DNA of 64,000 bases. It comes from WJMT01 sp964599635. Lineage in GTDB: Bacteria; Acidobacteriota; Aminicenantia; Aminicenantales; Aminicenantaceae. This document shows, in pieces, positions 7,524-16,210 of this stretch. Where the stretch lies: positions 1 to 64,000 of the forward strand of contig CAZRGM010000007.1 in assembly GCA_964599635.1 (NCBI GenBank). Direction: 5' to 3'. Below the pieces are notes generated by a model. That model had not been told where the DNA came from, did no database searches, and worked only from the letters and a program-made list of their open reading frames with translations. Positions within the stretch are counted from its first letter, which is position 1. Each line of letters begins with the position of its first letter. Made by a program: the position numbers and the translations under genes.

Positions 7524-7533
7524 ACTCACCACC

Positions 7534-7686
7534 TCACATAAACTCCTTGTATACCCAGATTTCCCAGTCGTCCAGTTCAAGGCCGACTTCCACCTTTTTC
7601 CTTATGCACTCCATCTCCTTATTGCTCGGCAAGACGAACACTCCAACCACCTCCTTAAGCCTCGGTGTCCAATCCTCCGTTTCCAT
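7534..7686 (-). CDS. Small acidic protein, 50 residues
   Basis: ATG at 7686, TGA at 7534. The product METEDWTPRLKEVVGVFVLP... ends with a tryptophan-rich tail (ELDDWEIWVYKEFM). It is the first gene of the three-gene run; the ribosome-binding site (AAAGGGGATT) is moderate. No family recognised. Confidence 0.45.
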   Translation of the reverse strand: METEDWTPRLKEVVGVFVLPSNKEMECIRKKVEVGLELDDWEIWVYKEFM

Positions 7687-7839
7687 AATCCCCTTTTTGG
7701 CTGAAGGAAGTGAAACGAAGAAGCGGGAGCTCTTGGAGTTTCAGGATTCTGGAAGGGATGAATGCTCCCGGAGGGAGAAAATCACATTATTTCGTCGGAG
7801 GCGGATTAAGTGATTTTTTAAGAAAAAGGATTTATTCCA

Positions 7840-9729
7840 TCAATTACTTGATCTTTTCTTTTGTTTGTTTTGACCCTTTTTTACAAAATCATATTTCCCT
7901 ATTCTCAGCAGAGCTAAAATTAACAAATTCATAAGATCTACGCTGTATTCCTGAAAATATAGAAGTGAATGTGCCACTCGATGTCTTAAATTTAAACCAG
8001 CCTGTTCCACCAGCAGAAACCTGAAGAATAACAAATCATCCTCGTCAAACAATTCCTTTATTTTTTCATTGTGGAGAAGAGCATGGAGATCTTTCTCCCT
8101 TGTGATATTTCTTCCTTTTTTGTCTTTTGTCTGGTAAAAAGTAGATACACCAGAAAATTCGCACATATCCCTTAGTAGTCCTTCTATCTTTAAGGTGAGC
8201 GAATCAATAGCGAGCACTAAATTAGGTCGATTATTTAATTCAAGAAAAAATCGTTCCATTTCTTTAAAATATTCATGAATTGATGGTGCTAAAAGATTTA
8301 TCCAACTGTATGTAATTTCTCTTCCTTCACCTAATTTTTTTGTTATATTTTTCCCGTACCAAGAATTCTTTACCATAAATTCTAATAGTACTTTTGTGGT
8401 TAGTTTCTTGTTTCTAAGCACACTAAAGAATATTTCCCTTATAAGGGGTATTTTGTTTATTTGGAGATCCATATTATACTGTTCGAGTATGCCATAGTAC
8501 TTCTCTTCATCTTCCTCTGTGAAATGCTGGGCTGTATGCCCCCTTTGGTCCATGACCACCTTTGAAAATATTTTATGGACGGGGTGTTTTTCTCCAATAT
8601 CCTCGGCAATTTTCTGCATGTCTTTATACTTAGGAAGAAGCTGTTTCCAAACAATGAGTTTCTTAACGATCTTCTCTGGTTCTTCTTTCGCCAGCTTCGT
8701 GGCAATTTCTCTGCATCTTTTTATATGTTCAGAAAGATCAATCTTTTGTTTGAATTCCTTAAGCTTCATTGATTCTCTGAGATCATCATATTTCTTCTCA
8801 ATTTCGCTTATTTTCTTTGTGTCTTTGATTATTTTGTAGTTTTCAAGCGCCTGCTGACAGAAAGATAAAGCAGCCAGATTATTACCTTCTTCAGTTTGCT
8901 TTACCAAAGTTTCATATAATTCTGCAATCCTTTTTCGCCATTCTTTAGATTTCTGGTTGAGCCGAGAGTCAATTTTTTCACCCAATTCAAGCTGCTTTAT
9001 TGCTCCGTCTGTGTTCCCCTTCTCTACAGCTAATTCTGCGATCTCCCAGCATACTTTTTCAATACCAATAAAATCACTTCTGGAGAACGTCTTTTTTTCT
9101 TTTAGCATTAATTCAATCAGATTGAATCTCAATACAAATGTTGATCTGCTTTTTAGATTGAAATCTTTAACTAACCTGATTATTTCGGACTTAATATCGG
9201 CAAGTTTACTAGATTTTATCTGGTACCCGATAAAGAAAGCATTCCTTAGTGAATTTATTATGTCTAATCCATAATGCTCTTCTGGCTTGTCTTTGTCTTT
9301 TTTCTCGTATATTCTTATGAGTTCAAGGTAAGAATCTATGGCCATTTCAGCATATTTAGAATGCTTCTTCGGGCTTAGCCAAAGAAGATGAGAATACCGA
9401 GCCTTGATTAAAGGATTGTGTGTGAAATCCAATCTTTCTATCAAGTAACTGTATGTTCTCTCGTTGAATCTATTCAAAGAGGGATATTCAATAATTTCTC
9501 CCCTTTCATCAGTCCAAGTGAATTTTGGCGAAAGCTTGTTATCATTCAATCCAAAACTGAAAAAGTCTACTTCCCATTGTGCTTTTTCTGCTTCGTCTTT
9601 TTTATCTTCCTGATGCTTAAGGTCTCTCAACTTTTTGAATAATTCTGCTATCTGATGAGGATATTTATAATCCAGTGCGTTTTTTTCAAGATGATCATAG
9701 ATGATCTTCATATCTTTGAAAGAATCCAT
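7840..9729 (-). CDS. DUF4209-like protein with C-terminal HEPN-type motif
   Basis: A 629-residue soluble protein. The N-terminal two thirds is helical with repeat-like segments (SHLLWLSPKKHSKYAEMAIDSYLELIR, then AIKQLELGEKID), as in TPR-like scaffolds. The C-terminal ~130 residues contain NLRHRVAHSLL with Arg582 and His587. DUF4209 proteins carry a conserved RNxxxHG motif at this place, and R-x4-6-H is the signature of HEPN ribonucleases. Asn is replaced by His and Gly by Ser here. It stands alone and ends the accessory region before tRNA-Leu. A defence or RNase role is plausible, not shown. Confidence 0.65.
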   Translation of the reverse strand: MDSFKDMKIIYDHLEKNALDYKYPHQIAELFKKLRDLKHQEDKKDEAEKAQWEVDFFSFGLNDNKLSPKFTWTDERGEIIEYPSLNRFNERTYSYLIERLDFTHNPLIKARYSHLLWLSPKKHSKYAEMAIDSYLELIRIYEKKDKDKPEEHYGLDIINSLRNAFFIGYQIKSSKLADIKSEIIRLVKDFNLKSRSTFVLRFNLIELMLKEKKTFSRSDFIGIEKVCWEIAELAVEKGNTDGAIKQLELGEKIDSRLNQKSKEWRKRIAELYETLVKQTEEGNNLAALSFCQQALENYKIIKDTKKISEIEKKYDDLRESMKLKEFKQKIDLSEHIKRCREIATKLAKEEPEKIVKKLIVWKQLLPKYKDMQKIAEDIGEKHPVHKIFSKVVMDQRGHTAQHFTEEDEEKYYGILEQYNMDLQINKIPLIREIFFSVLRNKKLTTKVLLEFMVKNSWYGKNITKKLGEGREITYSWINLLAPSIHEYFKEMERFFLELNNRPNLVLAIDSLTLKIEGLLRDMCEFSGVSTFYQTKDKKGRNITREKDLHALLHNEKIKELFDEDDLLFFRFLLVEQAGLNLRHRVAHSLLYFQEYSVDLMNLLILALLRIGKYDFVKKGQNKQKKRSSN

Positions 9730-10081
9730 AAGACGCCCCCAAAACAGAAATTTTCATTAAGACTATAGAACCGAAATATTAATTATTATTCTTTTTTGCC
9801 TCTATTTCAAGAATCTTACAGCTGACCTCATATGTATCTGTCTTTTATCTGACTCTCTGGTTACTCGCCTTTACATTTTTGGCTTTTAGGTCTTCTATAT
9901 TTCACATTCTGATAGTCAATTATATTCCTTCTTGTAATCCCCATCCTCAATACTTCCAGGGACGTTTCAGGGACGTAAACATGCAAAAATAGACCAAATT
10001 TGTTTGTTTTGGCCTAGTTTGGCCTGGTTTGTTCTGGTTATGGTAATTAATTCATTACAAAGGAATTAGCTCAAAAAAGAA
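9730..10081. other. 350-bp gap between island gene and tRNA-Leu
   Basis: No gene. It holds the upstream region of the DUF4209-like gene (a TATAGT -10 candidate on the minus strand near 9760), a tandem CAGGGACGT pair near 9957-9976, and a T/G-rich stretch with repeated TTGGCCT around 10009-10028. The stretch abutting the 3' end of the tRNA is where an island attachment site would be expected, but I found no second copy of the tRNA end in the window. Confidence 0.45.
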
Positions 10082-10167
10082 TGCCGGGGGCGGGACTCGA
10101 ACCCGCACAGAGGAAAACCTCCGAGGGATTTTAAGTCCCTTGCGTCTACCAATTCCGCCACCCCGGC
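10082..10167 (-). tRNA. tRNA-Leu (TAA)
   Basis: 86-nt class II tRNA with long variable arm. Acceptor GCCGGGG pairs with CCCCGGC; the anticodon loop CTTAAAA gives TAA (anticodon bases at 10131-10133); the T arm reads GCGGGTTCGAGTCCCGC; discriminator A. CCA is not encoded. Its 3' end faces the accessory region, the usual polarity for an integration site. Confidence 0.96.
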
Positions 10168-10301
10168 AGTTCAAGATTATTGATTATATCACAACCCCAA
10201 ACTCTCAACAAGAAAAGGGGCTTTTTGGGCAAAAGGCAATATAGAAATAAGAGAAAACAGAGCCTAGATAAATATCTTAACTGGGGAATAGAGCAGTTTT
10301 T

Positions 10302-12131
10302 TTATTCAACGGTAACACTTTTTGCCAAGTTTCTAGGCTGATCCACATCAGCTCCTCTTGCCGCGGCAATGTAATAGGCAAAAAGCTGTGCAGGAACAGT
10401 GGTAAGAAATGGAGAAAAAAGTTCATGAACATCAGGAATCGAAATGACTTTATCCACCTTTTCTGAAATCTTTCTGTCACTTCTCGATGAAATTGCAACC
10501 ACAGTTCCCAATCTGGCTTTGACTTCAGAAACATTGCTCAATACTTTCTCAATAACTCTGTCTTTAGGGGCAATGACCATCGTGGGCATTTTCTCGTCAA
10601 TAAGGGCTATGGGACCGTGCTTCATCTCTCCCCCAGGATATCCTTCCGCGTGAATATATGAGATTTCCTTTAACTTCAGGGCTCCTTCCAGAGCCACTGG
10701 ATAGCTCACCCACCTCCCTAAATAGAGAAAGTGAGAAAAGGAGATAAAATTCAGCGCAAGGAGTTCAATGGAGTGGGCTCTGTTCAAAATATCTTCTACT
10801 TTGTGAGGAATCCGCTGAAGTTCCTGTATGTAAGCTAGGCTCTGGTCTTTGCTGAGCTTTCCCTTTATTTGAGAGATATAAAGCGCGAACAAGGCCAAGG
10901 CAGACATCTGTGCGGAAAATGTTTTTGTCGCAGCCACTCCGATCTCAGGACCGGCATGGGTCAATAAAACTCCTTGAGATTCTCTGGCTATGGATGAATT
11001 CTCCACATTACAGACAGCCACTGTCATTAAATTGTTCTTTTTGACGGCTCTTAAGGCCTCCAGAGTATCTGCTGTCTCCCCAGATTGAGATATAAAAATA
11101 AAAAGTGCTTTTTGATCTGAAACAAAATCCCTGTACCTATATTCAGAGGCGTATTCAACCTCGACGGGTATTTTAGCCAAAGTTTCAATAAAATATTTAC
11201 TCACCAGTCCTGAATTGAAAGATGTGCCGCAGGCAACTATAATGATCCGAGTTATTCTCTTCAGGTCATTTTGGGGAATTCCAATCTCATCTAAATAGAT
11301 ATTTCCTTTATGAAAAGACATTCTCCCCTTAAAAGTATCCCTTATAACCTGAGGCTGCTCGAAGATTTCCTTAAGCATGAAATGTTTATAACCACCTTTT
11401 TCAATCATAACTGGATTCCAAGAGACTTGTTCCACTTCCTTCTCTATAGACCTTCCTGAAAATGTCTCAAATCTGATTCCTTTTGACCCAACCACAGCTA
11501 TCTCCCTATCTTGGAGAAAAATAACGTCTTTGGTGTAACTCAGAAGAGGATTTATATCTGAAGAAACGAAATATTCGCCCTGCCCGATTCCAATAACAGC
11601 AGGAGGGCCTTTTTTGGCGACCACAATTTTATCCCTGTCTCTGGAGCATACAACAGCGATAGCAAAAGCTCCTTCCAGCTCTCTGACCGCCTGCCTGACT
11701 GCTTCTTCCAAATTTCCTCTAAAATGACTCTCTATCACATGCGGGATAATCTCTGTATCTGTTTCTGTCTTAAATTTATGGCCTTCATGGATCAGCTTTT
11801 CTTTGAGACTGAGATAATTTTCAATAATGCCATTATGGACCACCACAATATCTCCACTGCAGTCCTGATGAGGATGAGCATTTTCTTCTGAGGGCCTTCC
11901 ATGAGTGGCCCAGCGGGTGTGACCGATTCCATAATCTCCTTGGACTGGGTTCCTCCTGAGATCCTTTTCTAAGATGCTGATTTTACCCTTAACACGCCTT
12001 CTTACAATACGATCCTTTTGCACAATCGCAATCCCAGCTGAATCATAACCTCTGTATTCCAGCTTTTTAAGTCCATCTAAAAGCACAGAAACTGTCTCTT
12101 TTCCCCCAATATATCCGATAATTCCACACAT
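10302..12131 (-). CDS. glmS: Glutamine-fructose-6-phosphate aminotransferase (isomerizing)
   Basis: Makes glucosamine-6-phosphate from fructose-6-phosphate and glutamine, the entry step to UDP-GlcNAc. The 609-residue length is standard. The N-terminal glutaminase domain starts MCGIIGYIG with nucleophile Cys2, followed by RGYDSAG and HTRWATHG. Two SIS domains follow (ACGTSFNSG; SQSGETADTLEALR; YPGGEMKHGPIALI) and the C-terminus DQPRNLAKSVTVE is typical. Its ATG overlaps the glmU stop by one base (TAATG), so the pair is translationally coupled. No glmS ribozyme precedes it, since the upstream sequence is glmU coding. Confidence 0.97.
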   Translation of the reverse strand: MCGIIGYIGGKETVSVLLDGLKKLEYRGYDSAGIAIVQKDRIVRRRVKGKISILEKDLRRNPVQGDYGIGHTRWATHGRPSEENAHPHQDCSGDIVVVHNGIIENYLSLKEKLIHEGHKFKTETDTEIIPHVIESHFRGNLEEAVRQAVRELEGAFAIAVVCSRDRDKIVVAKKGPPAVIGIGQGEYFVSSDINPLLSYTKDVIFLQDREIAVVGSKGIRFETFSGRSIEKEVEQVSWNPVMIEKGGYKHFMLKEIFEQPQVIRDTFKGRMSFHKGNIYLDEIGIPQNDLKRITRIIIVACGTSFNSGLVSKYFIETLAKIPVEVEYASEYRYRDFVSDQKALFIFISQSGETADTLEALRAVKKNNLMTVAVCNVENSSIARESQGVLLTHAGPEIGVAATKTFSAQMSALALFALYISQIKGKLSKDQSLAYIQELQRIPHKVEDILNRAHSIELLALNFISFSHFLYLGRWVSYPVALEGALKLKEISYIHAEGYPGGEMKHGPIALIDEKMPTMVIAPKDRVIEKVLSNVSEVKARLGTVVAISSRSDRKISEKVDKVISIPDVHELFSPFLTTVPAQLFAYYIAAARGADVDQPRNLAKSVTVE

Positions 12132-13507
12132 TATTTTTTTCTTCTCTTTTTAACCCACCCCTCTCTTTCTCTTTGAGAGCTTCTTTCAACAGCCAGAGAA
12201 TAAGGTGAAACATCTTTGGTGATGGTGGAGCCGGCCCCAACATAAGCCTTTTCCCCAACCCTAACAGGAGCAACCAGCTCTACACCAGATCCTATAAAGG
12301 CCCCGTCCTCTATGATCGTCATATTCTTTTTTCTGCCGTCATAATTACAGGTGATGGTTCCCGCCCCAACATTCACTTCTTTCCCCACAATCGAGTCTCC
12401 CAAATAAGAAAGGTGCCCTGCTTTGGAACCTTCTCCAAAAACTGTCTTTTTCATCTCTACAAAATTACCCACTTTGGCCCCTTTTTTCAGCACTGTTTCA
12501 GGTCTTAGATGAGCCATCGGCCCAATTTTGACATTTTCTTCAATCACACTCTCTTCAATTAAAGTGGAATTTAAAATTTTAACCCTATCCCCTATTCTTG
12601 AATTGATGATGTGAGCTGAAGGGAATATAGAACATTCTTTCCCAATAGACGTTTCTCCTTCAATCACCACAGATGGATAAATCACTGTATCTCTGCCAAT
12701 CTTCACGTCTCCATCTATCCATGTTGAGTCAGGATCATAAAAGGTGACTCCCTCCTCAGCGAGAGTCTTCATTTTTCTCAAACGAAGTTCTCTCATCGCC
12801 AAGGCCATTTCAAATCTATCATTGACTCCCAATATCTCCTCTGTGTTTTCGGTTCTGTAGATCCCTACTTTTTCCCCCTCTTGTGAAATAATCTCTACCG
12901 CATCTGTGAGATAATACTCTCCCTTTTTATTTTTATTTGAAATCTTGGGCAAGATACTGAACAATGTCTTTATATTAAAAACATAAATACCCACATTTGC
13001 TTCTTTAATTCTTTTCTGTTCCCTGGTGGCTTCTTTCTCCTCAATAATTTTTATCTTCCCACCTTTCTCATAAACAATCCTCCCGAATCCTTTGGGATCA
13101 TCCATTTCAGCTGATACAAAAGTCAAGCTATTCTTCTCTCTTCTATGTTTTTTCACTAACAGCTTAAGAGTCTCTGAACTGATAAGAGGAAGGTCTCCAT
13201 TCATGACAAGGATGTCCTTACTTAAATCAGCCTTCATAAAATCCTTGGCTGACATCACAGCATGGGCGGTTCCCAACTGTTCATTTTGATGGACAAACTC
13301 CACATCTCTATAATTTATCTGACTTCTTACTTCTTCTTCCTGAAAGCCCACCACCAAATAGATCTTCTCTGGATTTAGACCTGAAATGGATTCTAAAACC
13401 CAGCTCAGCATAGGCTTCCCCATCAGTCGGTGGAGCAATTTAATTTGATTTGATTTAAACCGAGTTCCTTTTCCCGCTGCCAGGACCATTGCATATAAAG
13501 AATTCAT
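12131..13507 (-). CDS. glmU: Bifunctional GlcNAc-1-P uridyltransferase / GlcN-1-P acetyltransferase
   Basis: The 458-residue protein does the last two steps to UDP-GlcNAc. The N-terminal half is the uridyltransferase (LAAGKGTRFKS, near residue 10; GTAHAVMSA near 82); the C-terminal half is a left-handed beta-helix of hexapeptide repeats ending in the acetyltransferase site (ETVLKKGAKVGNFVEMKK, GDSIVGKEVNVGAGTITCNY). Full length. It lies between the TPR gene and glmS in one operon; the ribosome-binding site AGGTG comes from the end of a CCTGAA...TTCAGG palindrome 13 bp upstream. Confidence 0.96.
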   Translation of the reverse strand: MNSLYAMVLAAGKGTRFKSNQIKLLHRLMGKPMLSWVLESISGLNPEKIYLVVGFQEEEVRSQINYRDVEFVHQNEQLGTAHAVMSAKDFMKADLSKDILVMNGDLPLISSETLKLLVKKHRREKNSLTFVSAEMDDPKGFGRIVYEKGGKIKIIEEKEATREQKRIKEANVGIYVFNIKTLFSILPKISNKNKKGEYYLTDAVEIISQEGEKVGIYRTENTEEILGVNDRFEMALAMRELRLRKMKTLAEEGVTFYDPDSTWIDGDVKIGRDTVIYPSVVIEGETSIGKECSIFPSAHIINSRIGDRVKILNSTLIEESVIEENVKIGPMAHLRPETVLKKGAKVGNFVEMKKTVFGEGSKAGHLSYLGDSIVGKEVNVGAGTITCNYDGRKKNMTIIEDGAFIGSGVELVAPVRVGEKAYVGAGSTITKDVSPYSLAVERSSQREREGWVKKRRKK

Positions 13508-13519
13508 AGTTTTTATTCA

Positions 13520-13534
13520 CCTGAACTATTCAGG
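13520..13534. repeat. 15-bp palindrome of the CCTGAA repeat family
   Basis: CCTGAACTATTCAGG, a 6-bp inverted repeat around CTA. The TAG stop codon of the TPR gene (13526-13528) lies in its centre. The first 14 bases are identical to the left end of the element at 14873, so it may be a collapsed or excised copy. Confidence 0.6.
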
Positions 13535-14038
13535 CTCAATAATGCTTTTAAATTCTTCATCTTCCTTAAATGGGTCAAAATCAGTTTCATTCTGGGCTAA
13601 TATTCCATAAAATTCATCCAGCTTAATAGCCTCCTTCAAATTTAAGAGACATTTGTCTTTTTGGCCCATCAAACAATAGGCATCAGCCAAGGCGTAGTGA
13701 ATTTTGCCCTGCTTAGGCTTTTTCTTATTCGCTTTTTGAAAAAGCTCTATGGCTTCTTCATATCGCCCCTGATTCAAACGGAAAATTCCGTATTGATAAC
13801 AATCTTCAAAAGTTTTAGGAGGAATGTCTTCCTTTTGCTCTCTGGCCTTAACGATATCTAAATAAAGTTTTGCCCTATCTAAAATTTCTTTTTCCTCCCC
13901 ATGAGTTTTAATAAAGTCTTCAAGGTGCTGCTTGGCCTTATCAAAGTTCCCTTTGTGAAAATATTCCATGGCCTTACTGAAAGACGACAAAGCTTTCTGA
14001 TAATCACCCGTTGATATTTTCTTTTTCTCTGTATCCAA
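13526..14038 (-). CDS. Tetratricopeptide-repeat protein
   Basis: 170 residues, no signal peptide, made of TPR motifs: ALSSFSKAMEYFHKGNFDKAKQ (about residues 15-36), CYQYGIFRLNQGRYEEAIELF (about 84-104) and IHYALADAYCLMGQKDKCLLNL (about 117-138). Such proteins scaffold protein contacts; the partner is unknown. The start is TTG at 14038, with GGAG eight bases upstream. The 3' end lies inside a CCTGAA palindrome, which supplies the TAG stop. First gene of the TPR-glmU-glmS operon; co-conservation suggests a link to envelope precursor synthesis, but only by position. Confidence 0.8.
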   Translation of the reverse strand: MDTEKKKISTGDYQKALSSFSKAMEYFHKGNFDKAKQHLEDFIKTHGEEKEILDRAKLYLDIVKAREQKEDIPPKTFEDCYQYGIFRLNQGRYEEAIELFQKANKKKPKQGKIHYALADAYCLMGQKDKCLLNLKEAIKLDEFYGILAQNETDFDPFKEDEEFKSIIEPE

Positions 14039-14120
14039 TTTTAGACTCCAATCTGAAATTCAGGTATAATCCAATTTCATTATTTTATCTTACGATTTCT
14101 TTTTTTACAAGCGAATAGAC

Positions 14121-14867
14121 CTAAGGCAGATGGTTTATCAGGCTCGCTATATAGGCAGCCCCAAACCCATTGTCTATATTGACCACCGCCACCCCCCCAG
14201 GGCAGGAATTTAACATCGCCAAAAGGGCAGCTATTCCCTTTAGGCTAGCTCCATAACCTATACTTGTCGGAACAGCTATAATTGGTTTGTTGGTCATACC
14301 AGCCAGCACACTCGGCAAGGCTCCTTCCATCCCGGCAACAACAATAATCACTTGAGCCTCTTTTATTTTATGATACTCGCCAAGTAAGCGATGAATCCCC
14401 GCAACCCCCACATCATAAATTCTTTCTATTTTATTGCCAAGGACCTCACAAGTCACAGCAGCCTCCTCAGCAACCGGGATATCCGAAGTCCCGGCTGTAA
14501 CAACAGCGATCTTCCCTTTCCCAGGAGGAGAATCCTTTGCTTTAAGATATATAAGACGGGCAGATGAATCATACTTTAATCCGGGGATATCCTTTTTTAT
14601 ATTCTCATAGATCTTTTCATTGACCTTGGTCACCAAAAGGCTGCTCCCCTTTTCAACGATCTGCTTTGAAATTTCTTTAATCTGGCCCTCACTCTTGCCT
14701 ATACCTAAAACCATCTCCGGAGCTCCCTTCCTTATCTCTCTGTGGTGATCGAGTTTGGCAAAATTAAGGTCCTGATAAGGATAATCTCTCAGGCTATCCA
14801 GTGCTTCGTCTACAGTCAGGCTTCCTTGTTTAACTTTTTCCAGCACTTTTTTTAAATAGGATCTCAT
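14121..14867 (-). CDS. larB: LarB, nickel-pincer cofactor biosynthesis (NaAD carboxylase/hydrolase)
   Basis: 248 residues, PurE-related. LarB carboxylates nicotinic acid adenine dinucleotide at C5 and hydrolyses it to pyridinium-3,5-biscarboxylate mononucleotide, the first step to the nickel-pincer cofactor of lactate racemase. Landmarks: LDHHREIRKGAPEMVLGIGKS near residue 38, TAGTSDIPVAEEAAVT near 123, and the glycine-rich VAGMEGALPSVLAG followed by VPTSIGYGAS. LarC, LarE and LarA are not in the window, so the pathway is not complete here. The ATG is preceded by CAGGTAAAA, whose AGGT comes from the end of the inverted-repeat element at 14873-14932. Confidence 0.9.
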   Translation of the reverse strand: MRSYLKKVLEKVKQGSLTVDEALDSLRDYPYQDLNFAKLDHHREIRKGAPEMVLGIGKSEGQIKEISKQIVEKGSSLLVTKVNEKIYENIKKDIPGLKYDSSARLIYLKAKDSPPGKGKIAVVTAGTSDIPVAEEAAVTCEVLGNKIERIYDVGVAGIHRLLGEYHKIKEAQVIIVVAGMEGALPSVLAGMTNKPIIAVPTSIGYGASLKGIAALLAMLNSCPGGVAVVNIDNGFGAAYIASLINHLP

Positions 14868-14872
14868 TTTTA

Positions 14873-14932
14873 CCTGAACTATTCAGATTGATTTTATCAC
14901 AAAAATAGATTTATTAATATGAATAATCCAGG
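14873..14932. repeat. CCTGAA-family inverted-repeat element (60 bp)
   Basis: Begins CCTGAACTATTCAG and ends TATGAATAATCCAGG, which read as imperfect 15-bp inverted termini around a 30-bp AT-rich centre. It fills the gap between divergent larB and lpxC. Flanks (TTTA / ATAG) do not show a clean duplication. Confidence 0.75.
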
Positions 14933-14970
14933 ATAGACTATCAATCATGAGTGTATTAGAATAAGAGGTT

Positions 14971-15804
14971 ATGCTATTTAAAAAAACAATTTCCAAGAAG
15001 GTCCACCTCAAGGGAATAGGAGTGCATTCCGGAAAGCATGCCAGCTTATGGATCTGCCCTTCAGATTCAGGGAAAATCATTTTTAAAAGAATAGATAAGA
15101 ACTCTCTCCTCAGCCTTGACCTTCAAAAAATCCAATCCATGCACAGCACCTCCTTGATATATGAAGATACAAAAGTAAGAACTATAGAGCATCTGATGTC
15201 AGTCTTATTTATACTTGGAATCAACAGCGCTCTTATAGAATTAGATGGAGAGGAAGTTCCGATTTTCGACGGAAGCGCTGTCCCATTTTTAGAAGTGATA
15301 AAGAAATCAGGAACTAAAAACCTCAGCATGAAAAACAAAATCATACGCATTAAACAACCCTTCCAAATTAAAGAAAATGAGGCCAGTATTTATGGCGAGC
15401 CTCATGATAACTTTAAAATAACCTATATCATAGAATATCAACATCCCTTGATAGGCAGACAGGAACTGAGCCTAGACATAAACCGTGACACATTTCAAAA
15501 AGAAATCGCTCCAGCTCGGACTTTTGGGTTTCTCAAGGATGCGGAATTCCTCCATAAGAACAAACTGGCTCTCGGGAGTTCCTTGAAAAACACCATTGTG
15601 CTCGATGACACAGGGGTCATAAACCCGCCGCTAAGGTTTAAAGACGAATTTGTAAGACACAAAATACTGGATCTCATCGGTGACCTTTCTCTTATGGATG
15701 GGAAATTATTGGGGCACTTTAAGGCACAAAAAGCAGGGCATCAACTCCATCTCAAAATGGTCCATTTTCTTTTAGAAAATAAAGACTACTGCGAAATCAT
15801 GTGA
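14971..15804 (+). CDS. lpxC: UDP-3-O-acyl-N-acetylglucosamine deacetylase
   Basis: Zinc enzyme of the committed step of lipid A synthesis, showing that the host makes an outer membrane with lipid A. 277 residues. Zinc ligands correspond to His74 (TIEHLMS), His230 and Asp234 (FVRHKILDLIGDL); the general acid/base His257 sits in KAGHQLH. The IELDGEEVPIFDGSA segment is also conserved. The C-terminus is slightly shorter than the E. coli enzyme, without consequence for the core. AAGAGG precedes the ATG. It is the only lpx gene in the window and is divergent from larB. Confidence 0.95.
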   Translation: MLFKKTISKKVHLKGIGVHSGKHASLWICPSDSGKIIFKRIDKNSLLSLDLQKIQSMHSTSLIYEDTKVRTIEHLMSVLFILGINSALIELDGEEVPIFDGSAVPFLEVIKKSGTKNLSMKNKIIRIKQPFQIKENEASIYGEPHDNFKITYIIEYQHPLIGRQELSLDINRDTFQKEIAPARTFGFLKDAEFLHKNKLALGSSLKNTIVLDDTGVINPPLRFKDEFVRHKILDLIGDLSLMDGKLLGHFKAQKAGHQLHLKMVHFLLENKDYCEIM

Positions 15805-15891
15805 AAAATACTTATGATAAATAAATCAATCTAATTCAAGAATCTTGACATTACAAAGGTCCAAACCTATATTTTATTAGACTTAGATTAT

Positions 15892-16156
15892 TCGCGATTT
15901 GAGACTGCTGAAGATGCGAGGCACAGAGAATAATTTCTCTGTTTAAAGCGAGAAAGGCAAGACCAAGCCTCATGAATTTGAGTATGGTTACAGAGGAGAA
16001 GGGTAAAGGATGAGGAATCCCCTGTGAGGGCTGAGCGGGCAGGGTTCCTCTTTAGAGGAGAGTGAAGCCCGAGCGGGAGTGAGATTCCTCGCTGGGGAAT
16101 CGAACGGGCGACGAATCCTTTGGCTCTCTCCTCCTAAAGGATTTTATAAATGTCAG
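15892..16156. repeat. CCTGAA-family element with GC-rich structured insert (265 bp)
   Basis: The left end CTTAGATTATTCGCG and the following GAGACTGCTGAAGATGCGAG match the interior of the elements at 40999 and 42258. The right end ATTTTATAAATGTCAGC resembles the TATGAATAAGTCAGG terminus. Between them (about 16010-16130) is a GC-rich stretch with several hairpins: AGGAATCCC with GGGTTCCT, CCTCTTTAGAGG, CCCGAGCGGG, and GATTCC with GGAATC. No coding frame survives. It fills the 406-bp gap before dnaG. A structured RNA is possible. Confidence 0.6.
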
Positions 16157-16210
16157 CCATACTTAAATTTTAGTTTGGCTCGCCTGAGAGGTAAAAAAAT
16201 TGAATGACTC

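Noticed and set aside
9957..9976. Tandem CAGGGACGT pair as an attachment site
   Set aside because: Only nine bases, no copy elsewhere in the window and no relation to the tRNA end.
10302..12200. glmS ribozyme upstream of glmS
   Set aside because: The upstream sequence is glmU coding with a one-base overlap, leaving no room.
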